From: Aequorivita capsosiphonis DSM 23843
Lineage (GTDB): Bacteria > Bacteroidota > Bacteroidia > Flavobacteriales > Flavobacteriaceae
Assembly (NCBI RefSeq): GCF_000429125.1
Contig: NZ_AUBG01000001.1
Span: forward strand, 186,001-250,000
Direction: 5' to 3'
DNA: 64,000 nucleotides
The notes beneath the pieces are model-generated. The model was not told the DNA's origin. It searched no databases and saw only the letters and a list, made by a program, of their open reading frames with translations. The stretch's first letter is position 1, and every line of letters begins with the position of its first letter. Of the stretch, positions 14,438 to 24,343 are shown piece after piece. Both the position numbers and the translations under genes were made by a program.

Positions 14438-16858
14438 CTACTCCGTTTTCAAACTCTCCACCGGATTTCTCAACGCTGCCTGTATCGTCCGAAAACTTAT
14501 TGTCACCACCGCGATTATCAATGCGATCAATCCAGCTGCCAAGAAAATCCAGAAATTCAGATCAATTCGATACACATAATTTTGAAGCCATTGCGATGTT
14601 GCATACCAAGCAATCGGAGTTGCGATAACAAAAGCAATTCCTACCAATTTCAAGAAATCCTTGGTCAATAAAACGGTGATGGTTGATACGCTGGCGCCAA
14701 CCACTTTCCGAATGCCAATCTCTTTTTGTCGTTGGGAAACAACCAATAATGAAATGGCAAAAAGACCGATACAACTTAAAATAATTGCCAAAATGGAACC
14801 GCTGGAAATCATTGTGGTCATCGTGCGCTCCTTCTTTAAGGTTCTATCGATATTTTCATCTAAAAACGAACCTAAAAACTGGGTGTTCGGTTCAATTTTA
14901 TTCCAGCTCTGCTTAACGGTTTCGTAGGTTTGCGAAAGATTAGCGGGCGCAACTTTTACGTAGGCATAACCCATTGGAGATTCCCCATCCATAAAGAAAG
15001 TAAGCGGTTGCACACCTTTGTTTAATTTCTCGAAATTAAAGTTCTTTACCACCCCAATTACAGTGTATTTAATGGAATCGCCTAAGATGAAATGAGCATT
15101 CAATGGATCTTCCTCTCCCAATTCCTTGACCATGGCTTCATTGATTACAACTGAAAGACTGTCGCTGGGATAATTTCTATTGAAAGTCCGACCAAGCAGC
15201 AATTCAATATCCAAGGTTTTAGGATAATCGAAATCTACAGAAATCATACTCGTAGAGACTTCCCTATTTTTATAGTCAAAACCTAAAACGCTTCTCATTT
15301 GGGTTCCATCGCGGCCAAGGCCTAAATTATTATCGGCAGCTGTAACGCTTATAATATTCGGGTTTTTGGCAAACTCATTTCGTAAAAGCTGAAGGACATT
15401 GCTCTGGTCCTGTTTTGTATTTAACGGAAAGGAAATCACTTGTTCTTTATTAAAACCCAGGTCTTTGTTCCGAAGAAAATCCAATTGTTGCCAAAGCACG
15501 AGGGTACCACTAATTAAAATAATGGCAATACTGAACTGGACGACCATCAACACATTTCTGAGTTGATTTTTTCCACTTACACCCAACTTGCCTTTTAATG
15601 CTTGTAAGGTGCCCATTCTACTCATTATTAGAGCCGGATAGCCACCTGCTATCAATGTAATTAGTAATACCCCAAGGATAGCTCCAAAAATCATCATCGG
15701 ATTTGAAATAGAAATAAATGAAGCCCTCGTATCGAAAAGCGCTTGAAAAGGTTTTAACAATGCGAAACCCAACATCCCTCCAAGAACTACAGATATAACA
15801 AACACCAAGATGCTTTCGCCCCAAAACTGAAAGAATAATTGTGCTTTTCCTGCTCCCAAAGTTTTGCGCATTCCAATTTCGCGTAAGCGTTGCGAACTTT
15901 TGGCAAGGCTCATATTAATAAAATTGACGCTGGCGATAAAGAGGATTAGAAAAGAAATGCCGAGAACAATATACTGAAGTGTTTTGCTTACCGAGATTAG
16001 TCCGTCTTTGATGCTTACAAAGCTTTGATCGGCAAAGGGAAGCAGTTTTATTTGTCTGAAATTTCCTTCAGCATTAGGTTGGGCTCCATCGCGTTTTGCA
16101 TTGGCAATATTCTCTGCATAATGTAGGGAGGAAAAATCTTTGGTACCCTTTTCGAATTGGGAAATACTTACGTCTTTTGCCAATTTCATATAGACGGCAT
16201 GGTTATGAGCATCCCAATTATCCAGATTATCGGCATAATAACTATCGGGTAGGTTTTTAAAGTTTAAGATGGCACCAAAATTCATACTGCTAGCTGCTGG
16301 GATATCCTCTAAGATTGCGGTAACGGTAACAGGAACCTCCTCACCATTGCTTTGAATACTTATGGTTTTGCCAATGGCAGGTTCTTTACCAAAAATGGAA
16401 GAAGCAGTTTTACTGGACAGGACGATGGAAGATTTATTTGAAAATGGATTGACCTTGTCACCTTCTGAGATAGGAAATGAAAATATTTCAAAAAATGCTG
16501 GATCAGCCCAAGCGGAGCCAACCCCGATAGTATTCCCATTGTAGGAAAGAAGCGGGCCTCCTGTTACATATCTCGTTATCATTTCCACACCCGGCACTTC
16601 TTCCTTTAAAGCTTCAGCAAATGGAATCGGATTTGTATCATCAGATTCTGCGCCCTTACTGGTTTGTTCATCGGTATAGACTTTATAAATAGAACCGATA
16701 TTCTCGTGGAATTTATCGTACGAAAGCTCGAACAAAGCATACATACTCAACAGAAATGCAACTCCAAAGGCGGCGGTTAGACCAATAATATTCAGAACAG
16801 TGAAAGTTCTATCCTTCCAAAGGTTTCTAAATGCGATTTTTATATAGTTCTGTATCAT
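14438..16858 (-). CDS. MacB/FtsX-type ABC permease, paralogue 5
   Basis: An 806-residue inner-membrane permease with two FtsX halves. The order is: a first membrane helix near residues 20-42, a MacB-like periplasmic core (to about 280), three helices forming the first FtsX domain (starting YIVLGISFLILFIASVNFIN, with the RLREIGMRKTLGAGKAQL loop), a single helix near 440, a second periplasmic region, and a last three-helix FtsX domain (QKEIGIRKVVGAS) ending in NPVESLKTE. Such proteins work as mechanotransmitters that couple ATP hydrolysis to export or signalling at the periplasmic face. It is the most distal and most divergent of five tandem paralogues. The start follows the common MIQNYIKIAFRNLWK pattern. 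Confidence 0.88.
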   Translation of the reverse strand: MIQNYIKIAFRNLWKDRTFTVLNIIGLTAAFGVAFLLSMYALFELSYDKFHENIGSIYKVYTDEQTSKGAESDDTNPIPFAEALKEEVPGVEMITRYVTGGPLLSYNGNTIGVGSAWADPAFFEIFSFPISEGDKVNPFSNKSSIVLSSKTASSIFGKEPAIGKTISIQSNGEEVPVTVTAILEDIPAASSMNFGAILNFKNLPDSYYADNLDNWDAHNHAVYMKLAKDVSISQFEKGTKDFSSLHYAENIANAKRDGAQPNAEGNFRQIKLLPFADQSFVSIKDGLISVSKTLQYIVLGISFLILFIASVNFINMSLAKSSQRLREIGMRKTLGAGKAQLFFQFWGESILVFVISVVLGGMLGFALLKPFQALFDTRASFISISNPMMIFGAILGVLLITLIAGGYPALIMSRMGTLQALKGKLGVSGKNQLRNVLMVVQFSIAIILISGTLVLWQQLDFLRNKDLGFNKEQVISFPLNTKQDQSNVLQLLRNEFAKNPNIISVTAADNNLGLGRDGTQMRSVLGFDYKNREVSTSMISVDFDYPKTLDIELLLGRTFNRNYPSDSLSVVINEAMVKELGEEDPLNAHFILGDSIKYTVIGVVKNFNFEKLNKGVQPLTFFMDGESPMGYAYVKVAPANLSQTYETVKQSWNKIEPNTQFLGSFLDENIDRTLKKERTMTTMISSGSILAIILSCIGLFAISLLVVSQRQKEIGIRKVVGASVSTITVLLTKDFLKLVGIAFVIATPIAWYATSQWLQNYVYRIDLNFWIFLAAGLIALIIAVVTISFRTIQAALRNPVESLKTE

Positions 16859-16903
16859 AATTTATTATAATTTTTTATTCATATTACCCTACGAGTAAGA
16901 ATT

Positions 16904-16924
16904 CCCCCTTTGGGGGTTAGGGGG
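16904..16924. repeat. CCCCCTTTGGGGGTTAG repeat, copy 2
   Basis: The second copy of the short GC-rich repeat, here ending directly at the stop codon of the permease gene that follows on the minus strand. It is nearly identical to copies at 13491 and 19360. Confidence 0.65.
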
Positions 16925-16925
16925 A

Positions 16926-19304
16926 TTATTCCGTTCTCAAGCTTTTTACTGGGTTCGCAATCGCCGCTTTTATCGCTTGAAAACTCACGGTTATCAACGC
17001 TATTAAAATTGCGGATAGCCCTACAACTGCAAACACCCACCACTCTATTGAAATACGATATTGATAATTTTCAAGCCAATTATTCATTACGAAATAAGCA
17101 ATTGGAGCGGCAATCACAAAGGCAATGCCTACCAGTTTTAAAAAGTCTTTGGAGAGTAGTGTGGCAATCAATAAAACCGGGGCGCCCAGAACTTTGCGGA
17201 TTCCAATTTCCTTTCGTCGGGTTTCCGTAGTATAAGCCGCTAGCGCAAAGAGACCCAAACAAGCTATAAAAATGGTAAGACCTGAAAAAATACTCGCCAA
17301 TGCACCCATAGTTTGTTCTCCCTTAAATTTTAATTCATATTGTTGATCCGTAAATGAATATTCAAATGGGAAAAGCGGATTGTGTTCTTTAAATATAGCT
17401 TCAATCTGCTTCAAGTTGTCAGCTGTAGCATTTAACGGATTTAATCTCATATTCACATATCCAAACCAAGCCGAAGGTCCTTCAATCATTAATGGTTGAA
17501 CAGGTTCGTATGGCGATCCCATAATAAAATCCTTTACAACGCCCACCACGTGCATTTGCTTATCATCATCTCGAATGATTGCTCCAATAGGGTTTTTCAA
17601 TCCCATAACTTTTACTGCTTTTTCATTCAATAATAAAGCTGTAGAATCTGATTTGTAGTTATAAATATCAATATCCCTTCCGTCAACTAATTTTACACCA
17701 GAGGTTTTAATAAAATCTGCATCCGAACTTAAATAAATGAAATCTTGCTTTTTATCGCTCTCTGAACTTCCTTCCCACGAAAAACCCCAACGATCACTTT
17801 GTATTTTGGAAATAGGACTTAATGTTTTTGTAACTGAGGTTGCTAAATTTTTCGCAATCAATTCTTTTTTAATAATTTCATAATTTCCCTTTAACTCATC
17901 ATTCAATGTAACATAGAGCAAATTATTTTCATCAAAGCCCAAATCTCGTTCTTTGGCAAATAGAGTTTGTTGCTTTATGATAACGGTACATATTATCAAT
18001 AAAATAGCAATGGCGAACTGTGAAACAACCAATAGTTTTCTAGGATTAAAAGCATTTTTTGAAAGTTTGAAACCGCTTTTTAAAACCTTTATTGGCTTAA
18101 AAGACGAAAGAAAAAAGGCTGGATAACTGCCTGCCAAAAGTCCTGTTAAAAGGATAAAAGAAAATGCGATAAGCCAGAAAGAAGGATTATCATAACTGAA
18201 GTATAAGGATTTACCTACCAACAAATTAAATGACGGAAGAAAAATAAAGGCTAATGCAAAAGCTATTGCTCCAGAAATAAAGGATAACAATACAGATTCC
18301 CCAAGAAATTGAAAAACCAGGGATTTACGCGACCCACCTACTACCTTTCGTATTCCGACTTCCTTAGCTCTTTTGCCACTTCTCGCCGTACTTAAATTCA
18401 TAAAGTTGATACAGGCAATAAGCAATATAAAAATTGCAATCCTGCCCATTCTCCAAACATTGGTAATCTCGCCCCCGATTAATTGTCCATTTTCACTTTT
18501 AGAATATAACCGCCATTTTGAAGCGGGATGCAGCATAATCTGGGTTTGGACAGGATCTGAAGAACTAGAGGTATGGCTTCTAATGGTGTTTTGTATTTTA
18601 TTGTTTAGCATTTCCAAATCCATATTCGGTTTTAAAAGCACATAAGTTATAAAGTTGTTCGCTGTCCACGATTCTGTCATTCCGCTTCCCCAAGCTTGCA
18701 ACCAATATTCAAAAGGTAGTAAGAATTCAGTTTTGTGAAATCTACTATTCGAAGGAAAGTCTGGGATTATAGCCGTTATCTCTCTATCAAATTTATTATT
18801 TATGCGAATTGTTTTTCCGAGTGCATCGGTATTACCGAATATCTTTTTGGAAAGACTTTGGGTAATAACAATACCACTCGGATTTGTGAGTGCAGTTGCA
18901 GCATTACCTGAAATACTTGCAACACCAAAAACTTTCAAAAATCCGGAATCAGTAATAGCTCCTTTGGTATTTAGGCGTTTATCGCCAACTGACAGAAGTT
19001 CAGTATCTTCTGCAAACCTTACGGCATCTTCCACTTCGGGGAAATCAGATTTTAAGGCGGAAACCAATGGGCCTGGAGTTCTGCCCCAAATATTGGATTT
19101 TCCATCAAAGCTGTCCTTACTATATACTTGATAGAGTCTATCTGTAGTGGAATATGATCTATCAAAACTAAGTTCGTCCACTATCCATAACGCTATTAAA
19201 ACCGCTGCGGCCATACCCACGGCAAGCCCTGCAATATTCATAAAAGCGTATTTTTTATCGGCGAAAAGACTGCGCCAAGCGATTTTGAAATAGTTCCTAA
19301 TCAT
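16926..19304 (-). CDS. MacB/FtsX-type ABC permease, paralogue 4
   Basis: A 792-residue permease of the same architecture: N-terminal helix (YAFMNIAGLAVGMAAAVLIA), periplasmic core, first FtsX domain (IFILLIACINFMNLSTARSG with the RAKEVGIRKVVGGSRKSL loop), helix near 430, second periplasmic core, and final FtsX domain (RRKEIGIRKVLGAP) ending NPVKSLRTE. The last roughly 60 codons are strongly alike at DNA level to the next paralogue (IAAPIAYFVMNNWLENYQYR and AAIANPVKSLRTE), which suggests tandem duplication with some later homogenisation. It probably pairs with the shared ATPase encoded upstream in the operon. Confidence 0.9.
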   Translation of the reverse strand: MIRNYFKIAWRSLFADKKYAFMNIAGLAVGMAAAVLIALWIVDELSFDRSYSTTDRLYQVYSKDSFDGKSNIWGRTPGPLVSALKSDFPEVEDAVRFAEDTELLSVGDKRLNTKGAITDSGFLKVFGVASISGNAATALTNPSGIVITQSLSKKIFGNTDALGKTIRINNKFDREITAIIPDFPSNSRFHKTEFLLPFEYWLQAWGSGMTESWTANNFITYVLLKPNMDLEMLNNKIQNTIRSHTSSSSDPVQTQIMLHPASKWRLYSKSENGQLIGGEITNVWRMGRIAIFILLIACINFMNLSTARSGKRAKEVGIRKVVGGSRKSLVFQFLGESVLLSFISGAIAFALAFIFLPSFNLLVGKSLYFSYDNPSFWLIAFSFILLTGLLAGSYPAFFLSSFKPIKVLKSGFKLSKNAFNPRKLLVVSQFAIAILLIICTVIIKQQTLFAKERDLGFDENNLLYVTLNDELKGNYEIIKKELIAKNLATSVTKTLSPISKIQSDRWGFSWEGSSESDKKQDFIYLSSDADFIKTSGVKLVDGRDIDIYNYKSDSTALLLNEKAVKVMGLKNPIGAIIRDDDKQMHVVGVVKDFIMGSPYEPVQPLMIEGPSAWFGYVNMRLNPLNATADNLKQIEAIFKEHNPLFPFEYSFTDQQYELKFKGEQTMGALASIFSGLTIFIACLGLFALAAYTTETRRKEIGIRKVLGAPVLLIATLLSKDFLKLVGIAFVIAAPIAYFVMNNWLENYQYRISIEWWVFAVVGLSAILIALITVSFQAIKAAIANPVKSLRTE

Positions 19305-19359
19305 CTTTGAATTATTTATTGTTCTTATTTATTGTCTATTTAAAAATCGCCCACTCATT

Positions 19360-19376
19360 CCCCCTTTGGGGGTTAG
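19360..19376. repeat. CCCCCTTTGGGGGTTAG repeat, copy 3
   Basis: The third copy of the short GC-rich repeat, 30 bases after the stop of the third permease on the minus strand. It is followed by a TCCCGAAATTTATTTCGGGA inverted repeat (about 19383-19402). Confidence 0.6.
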
Positions 19377-19405
19377 AGCCTGTCCCGAATTTATTTCGGG
19401 AGGGC

Positions 19406-21805
19406 TTATTCCGTCCGCAAACTTTTTACCGGATTCGCAATTGCCGCTTTTATCGCTTGAAAACTCACTGTAAGCAATGCAATAAGGATAGCTGCCAATC
19501 CCGCAAACACAAATACCCACCAATTAATTTCTGTTCTATACGCAAAATTCAATAACCATTTGTGCATTAACCAATAAGCCACTGGCACTGCAATTACAAA
19601 AGCGACCAGCACCAACTTTAAAAAGTCCTTAGATAACAGTCTGGTTATTCCTGTAACAGTCGCACCCAAAACCTTCCGTACGCCAATTTCTTTGGTGCGT
19701 TGTTCTGCTGTAAAAGCTGCCAAGCCAAAAAGACCGAGACAGGCGATAAAAATTGCCAAAGCTGAAAAGATGGTTGCCGTACTCGCTGTTTTTTCTTCGG
19801 AAGCATATAGCTGTGCAACGTGCCTATCGAGAAACTGATAATCAAATGCTGTATTTGGGAGCGATGCAGTAAAAGTTTGCTGCACCAGATCTATAAACTT
19901 TGAAAGATCCTGAGTGTTATAACGTACCAAAACAGTGCGAATGCCTTCGGGTGCTTTATGCGATTTATAATACATATAGCCGCCAATGTCTTCCTTAAGC
20001 GAATTGAAATTAAAATTCTCAACAATACCGGTAATTATCGCTCTCGATCCAAGTTCCGTATTGATGGTTTTTCCGATTGCATCTTCGGGAGTTTTATAAT
20101 CCAGAAAGTTTAGGATTTTCTCATTTATCAAGGTGTAAATTAAAGAGTCTCCTGCAACAATATTTTGAGGAAGTTCAGTGCCCGCCAGTAATTTTAGCTT
20201 AAGTGTTTTAACAATATCGCCATTGGTTCGGCAGCTGGCAATTGGCATTCCAATGTTATCGGTTGCCAACTTGCTTACGGAGCGGCCACTTTCATTGGAA
20301 CCTGGAATTGTCTGCACTGCCGAAACACTTTCAATGTTGGACTGTCTTTCCAATCCTTGAATTAAACTTTGTACTTGCTGATTGTTTTCAGCAGATTTTA
20401 TCGAAACCGCTACTATTCCACTCGGATCGTAACCCAAATTTTTATTTTTGATAAACGACATCTGCTGAAGGATTATGGTAACAGCAATTATCAAAACAAT
20501 GGAGGCCGCAAACTGAAAGACAACCAAACCTTTACGAACAAATTCAGAAGCCGAACCTTTTTTCTTGGATTTATTCACCAAAACAAGGGGTGAAATTCCC
20601 GACATAGAAATTGCAGGATAACTGCCGGCAATAAGAGTGACCAAAATCCAAATAATCGATAATCCTATTAAGATTGGAGTAGCCAATAAATCTTGATAAC
20701 TGATTTCATTCCCCGTAATACTCTTAAATAACGGCAATGCCAAAAACGAAACAGCATAGCCGATTACAATGGATAAAAACACCATAATCCCCGTTTCCAC
20801 ATAAAAAAGGGAAAGCATTTGCCGCCTGTTCGCGCCCAAGACTTTGTTCATACCAATACCTTTTGCACGTTTCTGGGAATTGGCCGTGGCGAGGTTCATA
20901 TAATTGATACACGCAATAAACAACACCAATAAGGATAAAAACAAAAGACTTTTTATAGTAGTTATATTACCGAGTTTAGAGGAGTAGCCATCCCTAATAT
21001 CGGCTGAATAAAGATGTATTTTCGTTAAGGGCTGAAAAAGGAATCTTGTAAAATATTGATTGTCCTTTTCAACATATTTATCTATTAATCCGGTTGCTTG
21101 TTCTTGTATTTCTGCAACGTTTGTATTGGGCTGAAGTTGCACATAGGTTTCATAACTGGCGTTGCCCCAATATACATTTGTACCCATCCACGAATCCAAA
21201 ATGTTATAGACCATAGTTGCATCCATCACGCTGTTTTCGGGCAAATCGGCATAAATACCGGAAACCTGCAACGTATCTCTATTGTTTACGGTAATGAGCT
21301 GCCCCATCGCTTCTCGGCCAGCAAACAAGCGTTCTTTTGCAGATTGAGAAAGCACAATGGATTTAGGTTTTGAAAAGGCATTCTCACTATTTCCTTCCAA
21401 AAACTTAAAATCGAACATCTTAAAGATTGTGGAATCCGCGAGATAAAGTCTATTTTCGGTGAAATTCTTATCTCCGATCTTCAGGGAAGCAGTTGTTCCA
21501 AAATCGTCTTTAATCAGGCGAGTCATTCTTTTTACCTGCGGAATATCCTGTGCCATTGCCGGACCCACAGCGTTTGGCAATTCAGCCCAGGTTTCAAAAT
21601 CATATTCTTCCGAAGTCTCCATATTAACCCGATAGATATCTTCTGCATTGGAATACATTTTATCGAAACTGAGTTCCGTATTTACAAAAGAAAACAGGAT
21701 AATACATACGCACAACCCAATTGCCAAACCAGCAATATTGAGCACGGTGAAGAGTATATTGGCGCGTATATTCCGCCAGGCTATTTTAAAATAATTCCTA
21801 ATCAT
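19406..21805 (-). CDS. MacB/FtsX-type ABC permease, paralogue 3
   Basis: A 799-residue permease. The N-terminal helix (LFTVLNIAGLAIGLCVCIIL) is followed by a periplasmic core (FVNTELSFDKMYSNAEDIYR), the first FtsX domain (LLVLFIACINYMNLATANSQ, RAKGIGMNKVLGANRRQ), a middle helix (VFQFAASIVLIIAVTIILQQ), the second periplasmic core, and the final FtsX domain (RTKEIGVRKVLGATVTGI) ending NPVKSLRTE. In the loop usually reading EVGIRK it has GIGMNK, a small departure from its neighbours. It is a member of the tandem five-gene array, separated from the next by only 57 bases that hold a strong inverted repeat. Confidence 0.9.
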   Translation of the reverse strand: MIRNYFKIAWRNIRANILFTVLNIAGLAIGLCVCIILFSFVNTELSFDKMYSNAEDIYRVNMETSEEYDFETWAELPNAVGPAMAQDIPQVKRMTRLIKDDFGTTASLKIGDKNFTENRLYLADSTIFKMFDFKFLEGNSENAFSKPKSIVLSQSAKERLFAGREAMGQLITVNNRDTLQVSGIYADLPENSVMDATMVYNILDSWMGTNVYWGNASYETYVQLQPNTNVAEIQEQATGLIDKYVEKDNQYFTRFLFQPLTKIHLYSADIRDGYSSKLGNITTIKSLLFLSLLVLFIACINYMNLATANSQKRAKGIGMNKVLGANRRQMLSLFYVETGIMVFLSIVIGYAVSFLALPLFKSITGNEISYQDLLATPILIGLSIIWILVTLIAGSYPAISMSGISPLVLVNKSKKKGSASEFVRKGLVVFQFAASIVLIIAVTIILQQMSFIKNKNLGYDPSGIVAVSIKSAENNQQVQSLIQGLERQSNIESVSAVQTIPGSNESGRSVSKLATDNIGMPIASCRTNGDIVKTLKLKLLAGTELPQNIVAGDSLIYTLINEKILNFLDYKTPEDAIGKTINTELGSRAIITGIVENFNFNSLKEDIGGYMYYKSHKAPEGIRTVLVRYNTQDLSKFIDLVQQTFTASLPNTAFDYQFLDRHVAQLYASEEKTASTATIFSALAIFIACLGLFGLAAFTAEQRTKEIGVRKVLGATVTGITRLLSKDFLKLVLVAFVIAVPVAYWLMHKWLLNFAYRTEINWWVFVFAGLAAILIALLTVSFQAIKAAIANPVKSLRTE

Positions 21806-21821
21806 CTTTGAATTTTTTTTT

Positions 21822-21854
21822 AAACCTGACAGGTTTTTAAAACCTGTCAGGTTT
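21822..21854. repeat. AAACCTGACAGG inverted repeat in operon spacer
   Basis: AAACCTGACAGG (21822-21833) and CCTGTCAGGTTT (21843-21854) form a perfect 12-bp stem around TTTTTAAAA. Each arm is itself palindromic (AACCTG-A-CAGGTT), so a cruciform or REP-like element is likely. It lies between two permease genes and could modulate read-through or mRNA processing. Confidence 0.75.
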
Positions 21855-21862
21855 GGTTAATT

Positions 21863-24244
21863 TCATTCCGTTCTTAAACTTTTTACAGGATTCGCAATCG
21901 CTGCTTTAATAGCCTGAAAACTTATGGTAACCAAGGCAATTCCTATTGCCAAAATTCCAGCTACTAAAAAGATCCACCAGGGAATATCAATACGATACGC
22001 AAAATCCTGTAACCAACTATGCATCCCATACCAAGCAATTGGTGAGGCAATAAGAATAGCAATGGCCACAAGTTTTAGAAAATCCGCAGAAAGCAGATGG
22101 ACAATCCCAAAGGCGGATGAACCAAGGATTTTCCGTATTCCTATTTCCCGACGGCGTTGAAGTGTGCTATACGAAGCAAGTCCCAAAAGCCCCAGACAGG
22201 AAATAAAAATGGCCAACAATGCAAAGTTTAAGAACAGGCTTGCAAAACGCTCTTCGCTTTTATATTGCTGATTAAAAAACGCATCCATAAAGAAATAATC
22301 AAAGGACTTGTTTGGAAAATATTCTTGCCAGTATTTTTTTATAAAGCCCAAAGTTTTACCGAGGTTCTGTGTTGACACTTTTAGATTAAGCAATTTATTA
22401 TCTCCACTCCCCATAACCATACTTAGCGGCATAATTTCCTCTTGTAGTGATTGGATGTGGAAATCTTTTATGACTCCAATAACAGTCCCTTTCTTATCCC
22501 ATTGCTCAAAGCTTTTTCCTATAGCATCTGCAGGATCTGCAAAGCCCAATAACTTGATGGCCTTTTCATTCAGAATCATTGCCTCTGTGCTGTCACTAGC
22601 AAATTGTTTTGAAAAATTTCTTCCTGCCAACAGTTTAATATCAAATTGCGGAATGTAATTTTCATCAATATTGAATCTATTAAGCGTTAATGACTGATCC
22701 TGTCCCATATTATTTTCCAGAACGCTAAGTGCAGTCTGCCATTCACCTCCGCCTCCTGGAACGGAAGATGAAGTACTCATCGATAAAATATCAGGATTGG
22801 ATGCCAAGGCTTTTTGCATTTCTTCTTGGCCATTTTGATTGTTGGTAGGAAGAATAAGAAGTTGTTCCTTAGAAAAACCTAAATCCTGGTGCTGCATAAA
22901 ATAGGTCTGGCTATAAATAACAAACGTTCCTATAATCAATATTACAGAGATTGAAAACTGCAAAACGACCAGGCCCTTTCTTAATAAAATCCCTTTTGAA
23001 CTTCTTGAGAATTTACCTTTTAGAACTTTCACCGCTTTAAAGGAAGATAAAACTAGCGCGGGATAGGCTCCTGCTACAATTGCTATAAAAACTGAAATGG
23101 CCAAAAGACTTAATATATAAAGCGGTTTTGCAAAAATACTAGTAGCAACTACTTTTCCTGCCAACTCGTTGAAATATGGTAAGGCTAACATCGAAAGACC
23201 AACAGCGATCAAGAAAGCAAACAGACAAATAATTAAAGATTCACCAAGAAACTGAAAAGCGAGTTGCCCTTTTTGAGCTCCTATAACTTTGCGAATTCCA
23301 ACCTCTTTTGCCCGTTCCACAGATCTCGCCGTAGTAAGGTTTATAAAGTTAATGGCCGCGATTAGCAGAATAAATAAGCCTACGATACTAAAAATATAAA
23401 TATTGGTAATTTGAGGAGTAGAACCACGATCGGAATACAAATAAATATCTTGAATGGGTTCTAAAAAATAAGCAAGCTGCATATTTGAAGATTTCATTTG
23501 CTCCCCGTGTATTTTTTCAACATAGGGTTTAAATTTTGCTTCAAGCACGTTTGCATCGGTTTCAGGATTCAATAGCACGAAGCCTAAATTTTCAAAATTC
23601 GCCCAAGAATCCTTTAGTGTGGGATCAATCACTTCCGTGTAAGTAGAAATAGATAGTATAATATTTCCCTTTACCATAGAATTATTCGGCATATCATCCA
23701 TTACGCCAGTAACCGTGACCGAATATTTGCCGTCCATAATTTTTAGGGTTTTACCCATTGCATTTCCATCGCCAAAATATTTAGCCGCTGTAGTTTTATC
23801 CAAAACAATACTTAATGGAGCAGAAAGTGCCGTTTTTGAATGTCCTTCAAGGAGTTTAAAATCAAACATTTGAAACAATGCGGCTCCCGCGGCAAGAGAT
23901 CGATTTTCGGTATAATTTTCGTTGCCAACCTTTACATCGATATCCGTTCCCATAACCAAAGTGCTCATTTCGATTTCAGGGAATTCTGATTCTAATTCAC
24001 TTAAAATATTCCAGTCCACAACGGGAGTTTCGTATTTATCTGAAGGCGTTTTAATATCTGTTGATAAACGATAAAGACGATCGGCTTTACTGTGAAAGCT
24101 GTCATAGCTCATTTCAAAACCTACATATAGAAGCACCAGGAATCCAGCAGTCATCCCAATGGCAAGACCACCGATATTCAAGACGGAGTAACCACGGTGC
24201 CGCCAAAGGTTTCTAATTGCTATTTTAAAATAATTTTTTATCAT
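21863..24244 (-). CDS. MacB/FtsX-type ABC permease, paralogue 2
   Basis: A 793-residue permease of the same two-FtsX layout. The N-terminal helix (YSVLNIGGLAIGMTAGFLVL) is followed by a periplasmic core, the first FtsX domain (FSIVGLFILLIAAINFINLT, RAKEVGIRKVIGAQKGQL), a middle helix (LVVLQFSISVILIIGTFVIY), the second core, and the final FtsX domain (RRREIGIRKILGSSAFGI) ending NPVKSLRTE. The closing roughly 60 residues are shared almost word for word with paralogues 3 and 4. The C-terminus lies beside the AAACCTGACAGG repeat. Confidence 0.9.
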   Translation of the reverse strand: MIKNYFKIAIRNLWRHRGYSVLNIGGLAIGMTAGFLVLLYVGFEMSYDSFHSKADRLYRLSTDIKTPSDKYETPVVDWNILSELESEFPEIEMSTLVMGTDIDVKVGNENYTENRSLAAGAALFQMFDFKLLEGHSKTALSAPLSIVLDKTTAAKYFGDGNAMGKTLKIMDGKYSVTVTGVMDDMPNNSMVKGNIILSISTYTEVIDPTLKDSWANFENLGFVLLNPETDANVLEAKFKPYVEKIHGEQMKSSNMQLAYFLEPIQDIYLYSDRGSTPQITNIYIFSIVGLFILLIAAINFINLTTARSVERAKEVGIRKVIGAQKGQLAFQFLGESLIICLFAFLIAVGLSMLALPYFNELAGKVVATSIFAKPLYILSLLAISVFIAIVAGAYPALVLSSFKAVKVLKGKFSRSSKGILLRKGLVVLQFSISVILIIGTFVIYSQTYFMQHQDLGFSKEQLLILPTNNQNGQEEMQKALASNPDILSMSTSSSVPGGGGEWQTALSVLENNMGQDQSLTLNRFNIDENYIPQFDIKLLAGRNFSKQFASDSTEAMILNEKAIKLLGFADPADAIGKSFEQWDKKGTVIGVIKDFHIQSLQEEIMPLSMVMGSGDNKLLNLKVSTQNLGKTLGFIKKYWQEYFPNKSFDYFFMDAFFNQQYKSEERFASLFLNFALLAIFISCLGLLGLASYSTLQRRREIGIRKILGSSAFGIVHLLSADFLKLVAIAILIASPIAWYGMHSWLQDFAYRIDIPWWIFLVAGILAIGIALVTISFQAIKAAIANPVKSLRTE

Positions 24245-24343
24245 AATTTAAAAATTTCCATTTGTTTAATAAGTCCAACGACACAGAGGTTACTGAGCCT
24301 GCCGAAGTACTGCCAACTGCCACTGCAACTGCCTACTTTTTTA

